A stretch of DNA of 41,922 nt from Candidatus Magasanikiibacteriota bacterium (GTDB lineage Bacteria > Patescibacteriota > Patescibacteriia > Magasanikbacterales > UBA922). The position numbers and the translations under genes were made by a program. Location: positions 1 through 41,922 of the forward strand of contig CAILTG010000082.1 of the NCBI GenBank assembly GCA_903837125.1, written 5' to 3'. The notes beneath the pieces are model-generated. The model did not search any database. It saw only the letters and a program-made list of their open reading frames with translations, and had not been told where the DNA came from. Shown one piece after another: positions 31,764 to 39,596 of this stretch (position 1 is the stretch's first letter; each line of letters begins with the position of its first letter).

Positions 31764-34232
31764 TTAGATCCAGTTAGTCTGCAAATGATTATAAGGTGGA
31801 TTATTTTTGTAACGCTTAATGGCCATTCTAATTACTTCTTCCAAAAAGTCGCCATAATTCATGCCAATTAATTCTGCCACGCCCGGTGTACTATCTCCTT
31901 CGTTGATAGAAGGGTTAGGATTTAATTCCAGTACATAAGGATTATCATCTTTATCTACTCTAATCTCAATCCGGCCATAATCATGGCAATCTAAAATATT
32001 ATAAGTGTCTAAAGCAATCTCCGAAAGTAATGATTCTAATTTTTTACTAACATTTCTAGGCGGAGTTTGAATAATAATTTTATCGTAAACAGCATCATTA
32101 ATACCCCACTTGGCGTCAAAAGGATAAATATGCCAATAACCTTCGGGCATCTCTTTAAAAATAGAACGAGAGAGCGGTAAAACACGCAAATCTTTAGCAT
32201 CATTGCCAATTACATTCACATCATATTCATCTCCTTCAATATACTCTTCAATTAAGGCCGGAGACTTCAATCCCTCAATAACTTTTTTTAATTCACGATT
32301 CAATTCCTCTTTATTAGTAACTACTGAATCATTGGTGATACCTATGGAATTGTCACTATTGGCCGGCTTAACTATCAAAGGATACTGTAAATCTTCTCTA
32401 ATATCATCATCCATGGTATAAACATAATCCCATTCTGGAGTAGGTATATTATGATAAGACAATAATTTTTTTACCCTAATTTTATCTATACACAAAGCCA
32501 GAGTGGTAGGATTGGAACCAGTGTAAGGAATTTGTAATACATCTAATATTGAAGCGGCATGCGGCTCTAAAAGGCTAGAATTATTAATACGCTCACAAAC
32601 ATTAAAAACCACATCCACATCGCTATTTTTAAGTTGGTTAAAAGCTTCACCAATATTATTAAAATCAAAAAAAGTAACTTTATAACCCAACCCCTGCAAA
32701 GTTTTCTGGATAATATTACCTATGGAAGTTAAATCCGCCTCTATTGGATTTTGGCTATCATTAACATTGCAGGCAATACCAATATGCAAATTACGTTGAT
32801 TTTCTTTGGTAATTCTTTTTTTAATACTTTCTACTTTAGCCGCCTGAATAAGTAAATTTTTATTCAGAACCGCTGAAGAATACCGATCTTTACGCGTGGT
32901 TTTACCGATTGAAGAACTGTTGGTAAATTTAACCACACTATAACTAATATAAGACAAGGCCTCTTTTAAATTATCTTGGGCATCCAAATAATTAGCTCCT
33001 GAAACTGTTAACCAACCTAAACTTTCATAACCTTCTGGTGGTAAAAGAATGGCATCACCAACTTCCCGATAAAGATCAATATCCTCCAAATATTTCTTTC
33101 TCTTTAATTCATCTGAAACAGATAATTCCACTACCAAACCAGAATTATCCGGATACAAATCCCAGCCCACCACATACTTTCTGGGCATTAAATTTTTCAT
33201 GTTTTTCAAAAATGAACCAAAAGCAATCTTAACTGCGCCTTCAATCAAATCTACCCCCCAAGCATCTTTAATATAAGAATAAACATAATCACCTCCCAAG
33301 CGCAAATTAACTTCCAAAGGCACTGGACCATTTTTAGTAGACTTGGCTTCAAAATGAATACAACCATTTTGAATTCCCAATTTTTCCAAAGTTTCCTCAG
33401 CCATTTCAATCAATTCTTTTTGATTAACCTCTGGCAAAGTAGACGGTGTGGCCTGTCCACTATCAATAAAAAATTCACCCTTATCTTTATTAAAATTATC
33501 GGAAACCGCATAAAACTTGATTTTCCCATTTTGCAGCAAAATATCAATATCCACCTCATTACCGCTTATATATTCTTCCACAAAAATATCCATGCCATCA
33601 GCCAAAGCAGTTTCCACATCTGACGAAATAATTTTTTGGATGTAATTAAAAGCCTCTTCTAACCCGTTCGCCTCATCAACTTTGAGCACAAAAGCACCTC
33701 TGGACCCAAAAACCGGCTTAACTACCAAGGGAAAATTAAAACTATTTTTTACATATTCTAGATCATCTTTGTTCTTTATTATTTTATAATGCGGAGTAGT
33801 AATTCCATTTTTACCGCAAAATTCCCTAAATAGATACTTGTTTCTTACCTGTGCAGAAATATTGAAAGGCACACCAATCAAATCAAGTTTGTCCACGATT
33901 TTGGAAGTTAATAAAACGTCGTCCTCCCAAAAAGTAACCACTCCATCAATTTTAATCTCTGCATTATTCTTTAAAAATAAATTTAATTTTTTTATTGAAT
34001 CAGCATGGTTAAAAGTGTCGGCAATAATCCAATGATCCACATATGGCTCAGCCCAATTTTTTTCTCCATTTAAAACCACAATCTTCAAATCCATTTTCTT
34101 TAATTTTTGAAAAATAAATTTTTTCTCTAGTGGTCCGGTATTTATCACCAACAAAGTTTTTCCATGGTAGCCATTACCAGAGTCAACTTCAGTTAAATTA
34201 TTTAAATTTTGACTTTCAAGATTATTATCCAT
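31764..34232 (-). CDS. Tandem ATP-grasp ligase: carboxylate-amine ligase fused to a D-Ala-D-Ala-ligase-like module
   Basis: An 822-residue protein with two complete ATP-grasp modules. The first (about 25-420) has KP at 172-173, the G-rich loop GSRG (176-179), EEYISGNEVDIDI (219-231) and the metal residues in PLEVNLRLGG (305-314), like dipeptide/carboxylate-amine ligases. The second (about 481-815) follows Ddl: IPYTGSNPTTLALCIDK, KPANSDNSIG (622-631), EEYIEGDEYDV, RIEIRV and LELNPNPS with E769 and N771. Both sets of metal residues are present, so both halves may be active. Such enzymes join a carboxylate to an amine through an acyl-phosphate. It lies 8 nt after the GNAT gene and 5 nt before the SET gene. 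Confidence 0.88.
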   Translation of the reverse strand: MDNNLESQNLNNLTEVDSGNGYHGKTLLVINTGPLEKKFIFQKLKKMDLKIVVLNGEKNWAEPYVDHWIIADTFNHADSIKKLNLFLKNNAEIKIDGVVTFWEDDVLLTSKIVDKLDLIGVPFNISAQVRNKYLFREFCGKNGITTPHYKIIKNKDDLEYVKNSFNFPLVVKPVFGSRGAFVLKVDEANGLEEAFNYIQKIISSDVETALADGMDIFVEEYISGNEVDIDILLQNGKIKFYAVSDNFNKDKGEFFIDSGQATPSTLPEVNQKELIEMAEETLEKLGIQNGCIHFEAKSTKNGPVPLEVNLRLGGDYVYSYIKDAWGVDLIEGAVKIAFGSFLKNMKNLMPRKYVVGWDLYPDNSGLVVELSVSDELKRKKYLEDIDLYREVGDAILLPPEGYESLGWLTVSGANYLDAQDNLKEALSYISYSVVKFTNSSSIGKTTRKDRYSSAVLNKNLLIQAAKVESIKKRITKENQRNLHIGIACNVNDSQNPIEADLTSIGNIIQKTLQGLGYKVTFFDFNNIGEAFNQLKNSDVDVVFNVCERINNSSLLEPHAASILDVLQIPYTGSNPTTLALCIDKIRVKKLLSYHNIPTPEWDYVYTMDDDIREDLQYPLIVKPANSDNSIGITNDSVVTNKEELNRELKKVIEGLKSPALIEEYIEGDEYDVNVIGNDAKDLRVLPLSRSIFKEMPEGYWHIYPFDAKWGINDAVYDKIIIQTPPRNVSKKLESLLSEIALDTYNILDCHDYGRIEIRVDKDDNPYVLELNPNPSINEGDSTPGVAELIGMNYGDFLEEVIRMAIKRYKNNPPYNHLQTNWI

Positions 34233-34240
34233 AAAAAAAA

Positions 34241-35164
34241 TTAAACATTATCAAAAAAATAAGTCGGTCTTTTTTCCAAACGCCAATGGTCTTTCCAGCC
34301 ACATTCATCAGCTAAATAATTAATTTCTTTGGCTTTTAAACCAATAGCATCCTTAATACATTCTACATTCAAATATTTATAAATATTGTTTATCTCTTCT
34401 ACATTACCAGACTGTAATAAAGTGTATACTCCATTATAAAAAATGTTGACAGTTGCTGCTTTTAACTCACCATCAATCTCTAAACTAACCATTCTGATTT
34501 TGTCTTTTAAAGACTTCTCCGCCAATAAACTTTTAAAAACCAAACGAAAACTATCTTCACTAAATAAAGATTCCTCCCCAAATCTTTTTTTATTCATTTT
34601 TACCATTTCTTCAAAATCAGCAAAACGATTGAAAAAAACTTGTGGCTGGAGAGCGGCTATTTTTTTAAGCTCATTATTAATATTTTTACGACTTTTTTTG
34701 CTAAAAGATAAAAAATACTTTTCCAAACTGTAATCGTATTTTTCTAAATCTAAAAAATAAATTTCTTCATCTGGCTGTAATTCAGGTAAATAAACTAATT
34801 CTTGATGATCAATAAATGATAAACAAACTTTTTGCCCAGGGACATTGGCTAAAAACAACTTTAAATATTCTCGCTTAAATTCTTCTTTTATATAAAAAGT
34901 AAATTCTTCCAACCAGTCTCCTCCTCCCCAAAAAACATAATAACCATCATTTTGATCATTATCATACTCTTCATAGAGCAAAGGCAAAAAACCAATATCT
35001 TCGCCATTTAGATTTCCCACCAAAAAACTAGGAGGGTATTTTGATTGTTTGGCAAAAATATTTCTTACCTCCCACAAATCTGCAAAACTTTTCTTTGGTG
35101 AAAAAAAATTCCAAAGTTTCTGACATTCTTTCAGATCATTCTCCACTCTAAACGTTATAGCCAT
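34241..35164 (-). CDS. GNAT acyltransferase, BioF2/FemX-like
   Basis: A 307-residue soluble protein. The N-terminal half has a weak GNAT-like pattern (PPSFLVGNLNGEDIGFLPLL). The C-terminal half matches the Acetyltransf_6 (BioF2-like) family: LSFSKKSRKNINNELKKI, MNKKRFGEESLFSEDSF, RMVSLEIDGELKAATVNIFYNG, and a closing NIYKYLNVECIKDAI then YLADECGWKDHWRLEKRP. Relatives transfer acyl or aminoacyl groups, FemX from aminoacyl-tRNA. The donor here is unknown. It is the first gene of the three-gene operon. Its ATG lies 9-12 nt after a terminator-like hairpin. Confidence 0.75.
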   Translation of the reverse strand: MAITFRVENDLKECQKLWNFFSPKKSFADLWEVRNIFAKQSKYPPSFLVGNLNGEDIGFLPLLYEEYDNDQNDGYYVFWGGGDWLEEFTFYIKEEFKREYLKLFLANVPGQKVCLSFIDHQELVYLPELQPDEEIYFLDLEKYDYSLEKYFLSFSKKSRKNINNELKKIAALQPQVFFNRFADFEEMVKMNKKRFGEESLFSEDSFRLVFKSLLAEKSLKDKIRMVSLEIDGELKAATVNIFYNGVYTLLQSGNVEEINNIYKYLNVECIKDAIGLKAKEINYLADECGWKDHWRLEKRPTYFFDNV

Positions 35165-35202
35165 AATTTATAAAAAACCAAGTTCGCCTACCGAACTTGG
35201 TT
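35165..35202 (-). terminator. Terminator hairpin abutting the GNAT start, candidate attenuator
   Basis: On minus, AACCAAGTTCG (35202-35192), loop GTAGG, CGAACTTGGTT (35186-35176), then a T-rich tail TTTTATAAATT to the ATG at 35164. There is no room for a promoter between it and the start codon. The operon must therefore be read through this hairpin from the promoter at 35266-35293. Confidence 0.75.
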
Positions 35203-35265
35203 GAATGATTTCGATATTAGCAAACAAATTTTTTGAAAAAATAATTTTCAAACACTTCTACCAAT

Positions 35266-35293
35266 ATTGTATCATTATTAGAATATTAGTCAA
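35266..35293 (-). promoter_or_regulatory. Promoter of the GNAT/ATP-grasp/SET operon
   Basis: On minus, TTGACT (35293-35288), a 16-nt spacer and TACAAT (35271-35266). The start near 35259 gives a leader of about 95 nt. In it TTTGAAAA and TTTTCAAA (35243-35223) form a first hairpin ahead of the terminator hairpin. Confidence 0.7.
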
Positions 35294-35322
35294 CAATTTT
35301 TTTAATGTTTATCCACTTTTTT

Positions 35323-36033
35323 TTAGGCATGAGGAAGATTACTAATTAAATTTCCCAAATCATCCACATCGGCCTTACTCACAATTCCTTTACGACGATC
35401 CATTTCCATTTTATATTTCATTTCTCGTCGTGCCTGGCGCGAAATAGGTTTACCTACCCCCACACCCTTAACATAAGGTTTAACTAAATCAAAAAAATAT
35501 TTTTGGTCTTTATCACTAATATTTTTAAAGGCCACTGGATTTAATTTACGCAAACGATAAAATTGTCGCCTAAAACTAGTAACACTTCTATCCATTCTAA
35601 AACCACTACCTGTCTTCACATTCATTTTTTCATAAACCCCCCCACTAGCCGCCTCAGCTAGTTTAGCAATCTCTTTGGCTTTTTCATTAGCTCTTTTTTG
35701 CATTGCCAATCGTTGTCCATAATGATATCTTGTCTCATTAGCCTCCTCATTATAAAGACCCTCCACAGCAGTAGCATTTTTGTCTCCCAAATGAGCTACA
35801 GAAGTGGTGGGAGACAATTCATCATTGCCAACTCGTGACACCGAAGTAGTGGCTTTACTACTAGGGTGTACCAACTGATTCATGGACACTTTGGCATTGT
35901 CAAGATCTTTTTTTTGATTTAATTTGGAAATCGAAAAATTTTGCGCCCGTGCTATACCACTTGATGGTACTGAACCAGAAGATTTAGAATTAGGCAAGAC
36001 TGATGGTAAATTTACAGCTGGATTGATAGGCAT
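35323..36033 (-). CDS. Soluble basic protein with disordered N-terminus, unknown function
   Basis: A 236-residue protein. Residues 1-100 are Ser/Asn/Val-rich and probably disordered, with a repeated TTSV word. Residues about 100-236 are helical and strongly basic (YGQRLAMQKRANEKAKEIAKL, then RRQFYRLRKLNP and QARREMKYKMEMDRRKG), suggesting RNA or DNA contact. No membrane helix or Cys site is present. I do not recognise the family. It starts 6 nt after the miaA stop and so belongs to the miaB-miaA transcript. Confidence 0.65.
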   Translation of the reverse strand: MPINPAVNLPSVLPNSKSSGSVPSSGIARAQNFSISKLNQKKDLDNAKVSMNQLVHPSSKATTSVSRVGNDELSPTTSVAHLGDKNATAVEGLYNEEANETRYHYGQRLAMQKRANEKAKEIAKLAEAASGGVYEKMNVKTGSGFRMDRSVTSFRRQFYRLRKLNPVAFKNISDKDQKYFFDLVKPYVKGVGVGKPISRQARREMKYKMEMDRRKGIVSKADVDDLGNLISNLPHA

Positions 36034-36039
36034 AAAATA

Positions 36040-36993
36040 TTATTTACTATTTACAAAATCATTAACCAAGCTCTCTGCCTCTTCATATTCACCACACCAC
36101 TTAACCCTCTTATCACGTTTAAACCAAGTCATTTGACGCTTGGCATAGTTATGATTATCTTGTTTTAATTTTTTTAAGGCTTCCTCTAAACTTATTTTAC
36201 CGGCAAAATAATCTTTAAATTCCCGATAGCCAATTCCACTCATACTGGGCAAATTCCAATCATATTTTTGTTTTACTAAACTTTCCGCTTCTTTAACCAG
36301 CCCTTCGGCCATCATTTTATCTAACCGTTTATCAATTTTTTCATGCAAAACCTCTTTCGGCACATCAATGCCAATCTGTAAAAAATTAAACAATGGTTCT
36401 CCGACCAGACGCTGTTTAGAAAATGGCTGTCCACTTATTATACAAACTTCCAAGGCTCTAATTAAACGACGTTTGTTTTTCTGATCAATAACAAGTACAG
36501 TATCCGGATCAAATCTGTTTAACCAATTAACTAATTCTTCATTACTTTTGTTTTCCAAACTTTCCCGCAATTTTTTGTTAGCCACCACCCGCGGTATTTG
36601 CCAATTATCTACCAAAGCCTGAATATACAAAGCAGTGCCACCAACTATTATAGGTAACCGCCCATTTTCCAAGGTAATTTTAATATATTTAATTGCCTTA
36701 TCTCTAAATTCTGCCACAGTAAAAACTTTACTAGGATCTAAAAAATCCATCAGATGATGCGGTATTCCTTCCACAAAATAAGTACGGCGGAGTCCGTTCC
36801 AGCGCCAACCTCCCCTTGCTTTGGCTGTTCCCACATCCATTTTTTTATAAACCTGACGTGAGTCAGCCGAAATAATTTCACCAGCAAATTTTTCTGCCAA
36901 TTTTAAGCCCCAACCGGTCTTGCCACAAGCTGTCGGTCCAAGCAATACCACCACTTTGGGCAATTCTTTATTTTTTTGATGATCATTATGCAT
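36040..36993 (-). CDS. miaA: tRNA dimethylallyltransferase
   Basis: A 317-residue enzyme that adds dimethylallyl to A37 of tRNAs reading UNN codons. The P-loop GPTACGKTG (19-27), ISADSRQVYKKMDVGTAK, IPHHLMDFLDP, IVGGTALYIQALV and the basic KNKRRLIRALE region are diagnostic. Between GTAK and IPHH there is a Gly/Trp/Arg-rich insert of about 18 residues not found in E. coli MiaA. An extended -10 (TGCTATAAT on minus, 37008-37000) lies just upstream, so a leaderless secondary transcript is possible. It is downstream of miaB, the next enzyme on the same base. Confidence 0.93.
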   Translation of the reverse strand: MHNDHQKNKELPKVVVLLGPTACGKTGWGLKLAEKFAGEIISADSRQVYKKMDVGTAKARGGWRWNGLRRTYFVEGIPHHLMDFLDPSKVFTVAEFRDKAIKYIKITLENGRLPIIVGGTALYIQALVDNWQIPRVVANKKLRESLENKSNEELVNWLNRFDPDTVLVIDQKNKRRLIRALEVCIISGQPFSKQRLVGEPLFNFLQIGIDVPKEVLHEKIDKRLDKMMAEGLVKEAESLVKQKYDWNLPSMSGIGYREFKDYFAGKISLEEALKKLKQDNHNYAKRQMTWFKRDKRVKWCGEYEEAESLVNDFVNSK

Positions 36994-37000
36994 ATGATTA

Positions 37001-38344
37001 TTATAGCATTCTCCCCAATAAAATCCACTCTTCAGCCTTATAAATTTTAACTTTAACTATTTTACCAATTAGCTCTCTTGTTCCCTTAAATCTAACCATT
37101 TTCATCTCTTCCGAATTTCCAGATAACCACCCGCCTTTTACCAAACTATCCACCAAAACCAAAACTGTTTGCCCAACATATTTTTGATTCTTTTGATAAG
37201 TAGTTTTCTCCATTAACTTTTGTAATTTTTGCCAACGCTCTTTTTTTACTGGCAAAGGCACATCATCTTTAAATTTTTTAGCCGCCAAAGTACCACTTCT
37301 TTCGCTATAAACTGCATGAAAAGAAATATCAAAATCGCATTTCTTATATAAATCATAAGTATTATTAAACTGTTTTTCTGTTTCACCGCAAAAACCCACA
37401 ATGATATCTGTACCCAAAGCAATGTTAGGTTTAACTTTTCTAATCTTCTTCACTAATTCTAGATAGGCCTCTCGCGTGTATTTACGATTCATTTTTTTTA
37501 AAATCTCGTTATCTCCACTCTGTACTGGTAAATGCAAATAATTAACCACTTTAGGCAAGGCCAAAGCTTGAATTTGATAATCATTAAAATATTGCGGATC
37601 AGCTGCCGTAAAAAAAATCCGTTCAATACCAGAAATATTATTAATCTCCCACAACAACGCCGCAAAATCATCTTTTCTCGCAAACAGGTTATCGCTGTGC
37701 AGAAGTCCAAAGTCTGAAGTCTGAAGTCTGTAATTATTCACTACCTGTCCCAACAAAGCTACTTCTTTACAACCTTTTTTTGCCAAATCCTTAATTTCTT
37801 TAATAATTTCTGCCAATTTACGATTAACTTCCCGGCCCCGAGAGTATGGTACTACACAATAAGTACAAAAATTATTACAACCATTTTGAATAGTTATAAA
37901 AGCTCTAAATTTTTCCGTTCGTTTAGGAACAAACTGCCAATATTCCTCTAAATCATCAAAATCCTTCCCGCCAAACTTGGAATTAATGGCCTGCAAACGC
38001 TCTGGTAAAAAGGGCAATTCCATAATGGGGAAAAACAAATCTACCCCTGCTAATTTTTTTTGCAATTTACCGTCTTTATCTCGTCCGGGCAAACAACCGG
38101 TAATGCCAATTATTATTTGTGGATTTTTCTCTTTTAATTTACGCCAATTTTCAATTATTCCCCACACCCGATCTTCAGCATGCTGACGTACACTACAAGT
38201 GTTGATAAACAAAATACTGGCCTGTTCAGGCCTGCTTGTTTCTTTAAAACCCAACTCTTCCAATACACCTGCTAATCTTTCCGAATCATTCTTATTCATC
38301 TGACAACCAAAGGTAAGAATGTAATATTTTCCCTTATTTTTCAT
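37001..38344 (-). CDS. miaB: tRNA-2-methylthio-N6-dimethylallyladenosine synthase
   Basis: A 447-residue radical SAM methylthiotransferase acting on i6A37, the product of MiaA. The N-terminal cluster Cys are in TFGCQMN (C14), INTCSVR and GITGCLPG. The radical SAM site is NNFCTYCVVPYSRGRE after GC. A C-terminal TRAM domain ends in VKIYKAEEWILLG. After the VALLGQ strand the usual VNSYG loop is replaced by a longer loop read from a tandem heptamer (37704-37730). The ATG at 38344 is preferred to an in-frame GTG at 38368. miaA follows after 7 nt. Confidence 0.94.
   Translation of the reverse strand: MKNKGKYYILTFGCQMNKNDSERLAGVLEELGFKETSRPEQASILFINTCSVRQHAEDRVWGIIENWRKLKEKNPQIIIGITGCLPGRDKDGKLQKKLAGVDLFFPIMELPFLPERLQAINSKFGGKDFDDLEEYWQFVPKRTEKFRAFITIQNGCNNFCTYCVVPYSRGREVNRKLAEIIKEIKDLAKKGCKEVALLGQVVNNYRLQTSDFGLLHSDNLFARKDDFAALLWEINNISGIERIFFTAADPQYFNDYQIQALALPKVVNYLHLPVQSGDNEILKKMNRKYTREAYLELVKKIRKVKPNIALGTDIIVGFCGETEKQFNNTYDLYKKCDFDISFHAVYSERSGTLAAKKFKDDVPLPVKKERWQKLQKLMEKTTYQKNQKYVGQTVLVLVDSLVKGGWLSGNSEEMKMVRFKGTRELIGKIVKVKIYKAEEWILLGRML
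37704..37730. repeat. Tandem AGTCTGA heptamer inside miaB
   Basis: The plus strand reads AGTCCAA, AGTCTGA, AGTCTGA, AGTCTG, a 7-nt unit repeated almost four times. Three units make 21 nt, so the frame is kept. On minus it encodes a Leu-Gln-Thr-Ser-Asp-Phe loop. Confidence 0.75.
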
Positions 38345-38403
38345 ATTTTTTCCATTAATTATCCACACTTACAACTTCTAATTATCCTGCCATAAGAAAC
38401 AGT

Positions 38404-38432
38404 ATTATAGTTAAAACCCCTGAAAAAGGCAA
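38404..38432 (-). promoter_or_regulatory. miaB promoter
   Basis: On minus, TTGCCT (38432-38427), a 17-nt spacer and TATAAT (38409-38404). The ATG at 38344 is about 60 nt downstream. Confidence 0.75.
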
Positions 38433-38470
38433 GTCTTGGCTAAATTTAGCTAAAAAACTACAAACTAGGC

Positions 38471-38524
38471 TTGACAAAATCTTGAAAGTATGCTATACTG
38501 AGTTGTTAATTTATATGCTATAAT
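38471..38524 (+). promoter_or_regulatory. Tandem promoters of the coiled-coil gene pair
   Basis: P1 is TTGACA (38471-38476), 17 nt, TATACT (38494-38499). P2 is an extended -10, TGCTATAAT, ending at 38524. Both -10 boxes lie within a TATGCTATA word repeated 25 bp apart. The ATG at 38549 follows P2 closely. Confidence 0.75.
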
Positions 38525-38548
38525 ACTACATATTTAACTATAAACGAT

Positions 38549-39535
38549 ATGCGTAGCTTATTAAGAGATTTCCCTGAGCGTCCACAACCAGCAACTGAGA
38601 GAAAAGACTCTGCCCCTGATGTTGTTGAGACTACTTCTAATTCACCAATATCTCCTAAAAAAGAAGCACGAGAAGCTATTGTTGGTTTTAATTTAGTCAA
38701 AAAAGCAGACACCTTGCGACGTGCTCAAGACAATTCTAATGTTGATTTTGTAAAATTAAAGGCTGATTTTGAAAAAGAACTTATAATAAATTATGATCAT
38801 TACTTAGAAATTATCTCCCAAAAACAGGTTTTGAATAAATTAAGAAAAATGGACATGAAAGGTTCTGTGGCCTCAATGTTAAGTAAACGAAAAGAACACC
38901 TTGAACCGGTTGCTAGATATGAAGAAATGGAAACAAGATTTAAAGAAGCACTTGATTCAGCTTGTGATCTAGCCGGTGGCAAAGAGGCTGGTTATACTTT
39001 TGAAAGTTTAGCTGGTTTGAAAAAAGAAGTTGATGCCAAAAAACTCGCAGACCAAGCAATTCAAGAAGCTCAAAAAAATGATAGTATTACAGAAGCGCGC
39101 AAAAAAGTAGCTAAGATAGAACTTAGTCCTGAAGCTAAACTGGCTGCTTGTAAAAAAGAATATAAATCTTTACTTGAAAATACTCCAATGGATACCGACC
39201 AAAAAGAATTACTCTTGCAAGATGATTCAAGAATTTATTCTGAATTAACCAAAGCCGATTTTTTCGCTGCCCCAGTAGATAAAAAAGTTCAGATTCTCTT
39301 AGCTGTTCTTGATAAAGCTATGGAAGAATCAATAAAATTGCTTACTACTAACGGTTTTAAAGTAAAAGACGGAAAACCAGTCTTGCCTTGGTGGAAACTG
39401 GGTAGAAAAGAAATGGATGATAAAAATTATCAAATATGGAATGCTCAAAGTGAATTAACCAAATCAGTAATTTCTAATCCTGCTAAAACATTAGGATATT
39501 CAAGAGGTCTTTATGGTGGTACTCCGGTTATATAA
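38549..39535 (+). CDS. Soluble helical protein, unknown function
   Basis: A 328-residue protein with no membrane helix or cysteine site. The N-terminus (1-45) is Pro/Ser-rich and probably disordered. Residues about 45-270 are almost all helix-forming, Lys/Glu/Ala-rich, with coiled-coil potential (ADFEKELIINYDHYLEII, then RYEEMETRFKEALDSA). The C-terminus carries PWWKLGRKEMDDKNYQIW. No family is recognised. Two good promoters and a 61-nt gap to a second long helical protein suggest an operon of unknown purpose. Confidence 0.7.
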   Translation: MRSLLRDFPERPQPATERKDSAPDVVETTSNSPISPKKEAREAIVGFNLVKKADTLRRAQDNSNVDFVKLKADFEKELIINYDHYLEIISQKQVLNKLRKMDMKGSVASMLSKRKEHLEPVARYEEMETRFKEALDSACDLAGGKEAGYTFESLAGLKKEVDAKKLADQAIQEAQKNDSITEARKKVAKIELSPEAKLAACKKEYKSLLENTPMDTDQKELLLQDDSRIYSELTKADFFAAPVDKKVQILLAVLDKAMEESIKLLTTNGFKVKDGKPVLPWWKLGRKEMDDKNYQIWNAQSELTKSVISNPAKTLGYSRGLYGGTPVI

Positions 39536-39554
39536 GGTTAAAAATTATACCCAA

Positions 39555-39572
39555 TCCAGAATTTTTTCTGGA
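39555..39572 (+). promoter_or_regulatory. Hairpin between the two helical-protein genes
   Basis: TCCAGAA and TTCTGGA (39555-39561 with 39566-39572) around TTTT. No T-run follows, so it is a weak terminator at best, or an mRNA-processing or stability hairpin. Confidence 0.4.
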
Positions 39573-39596
39573 ATAAATTTTAAATAAAATAAATCT

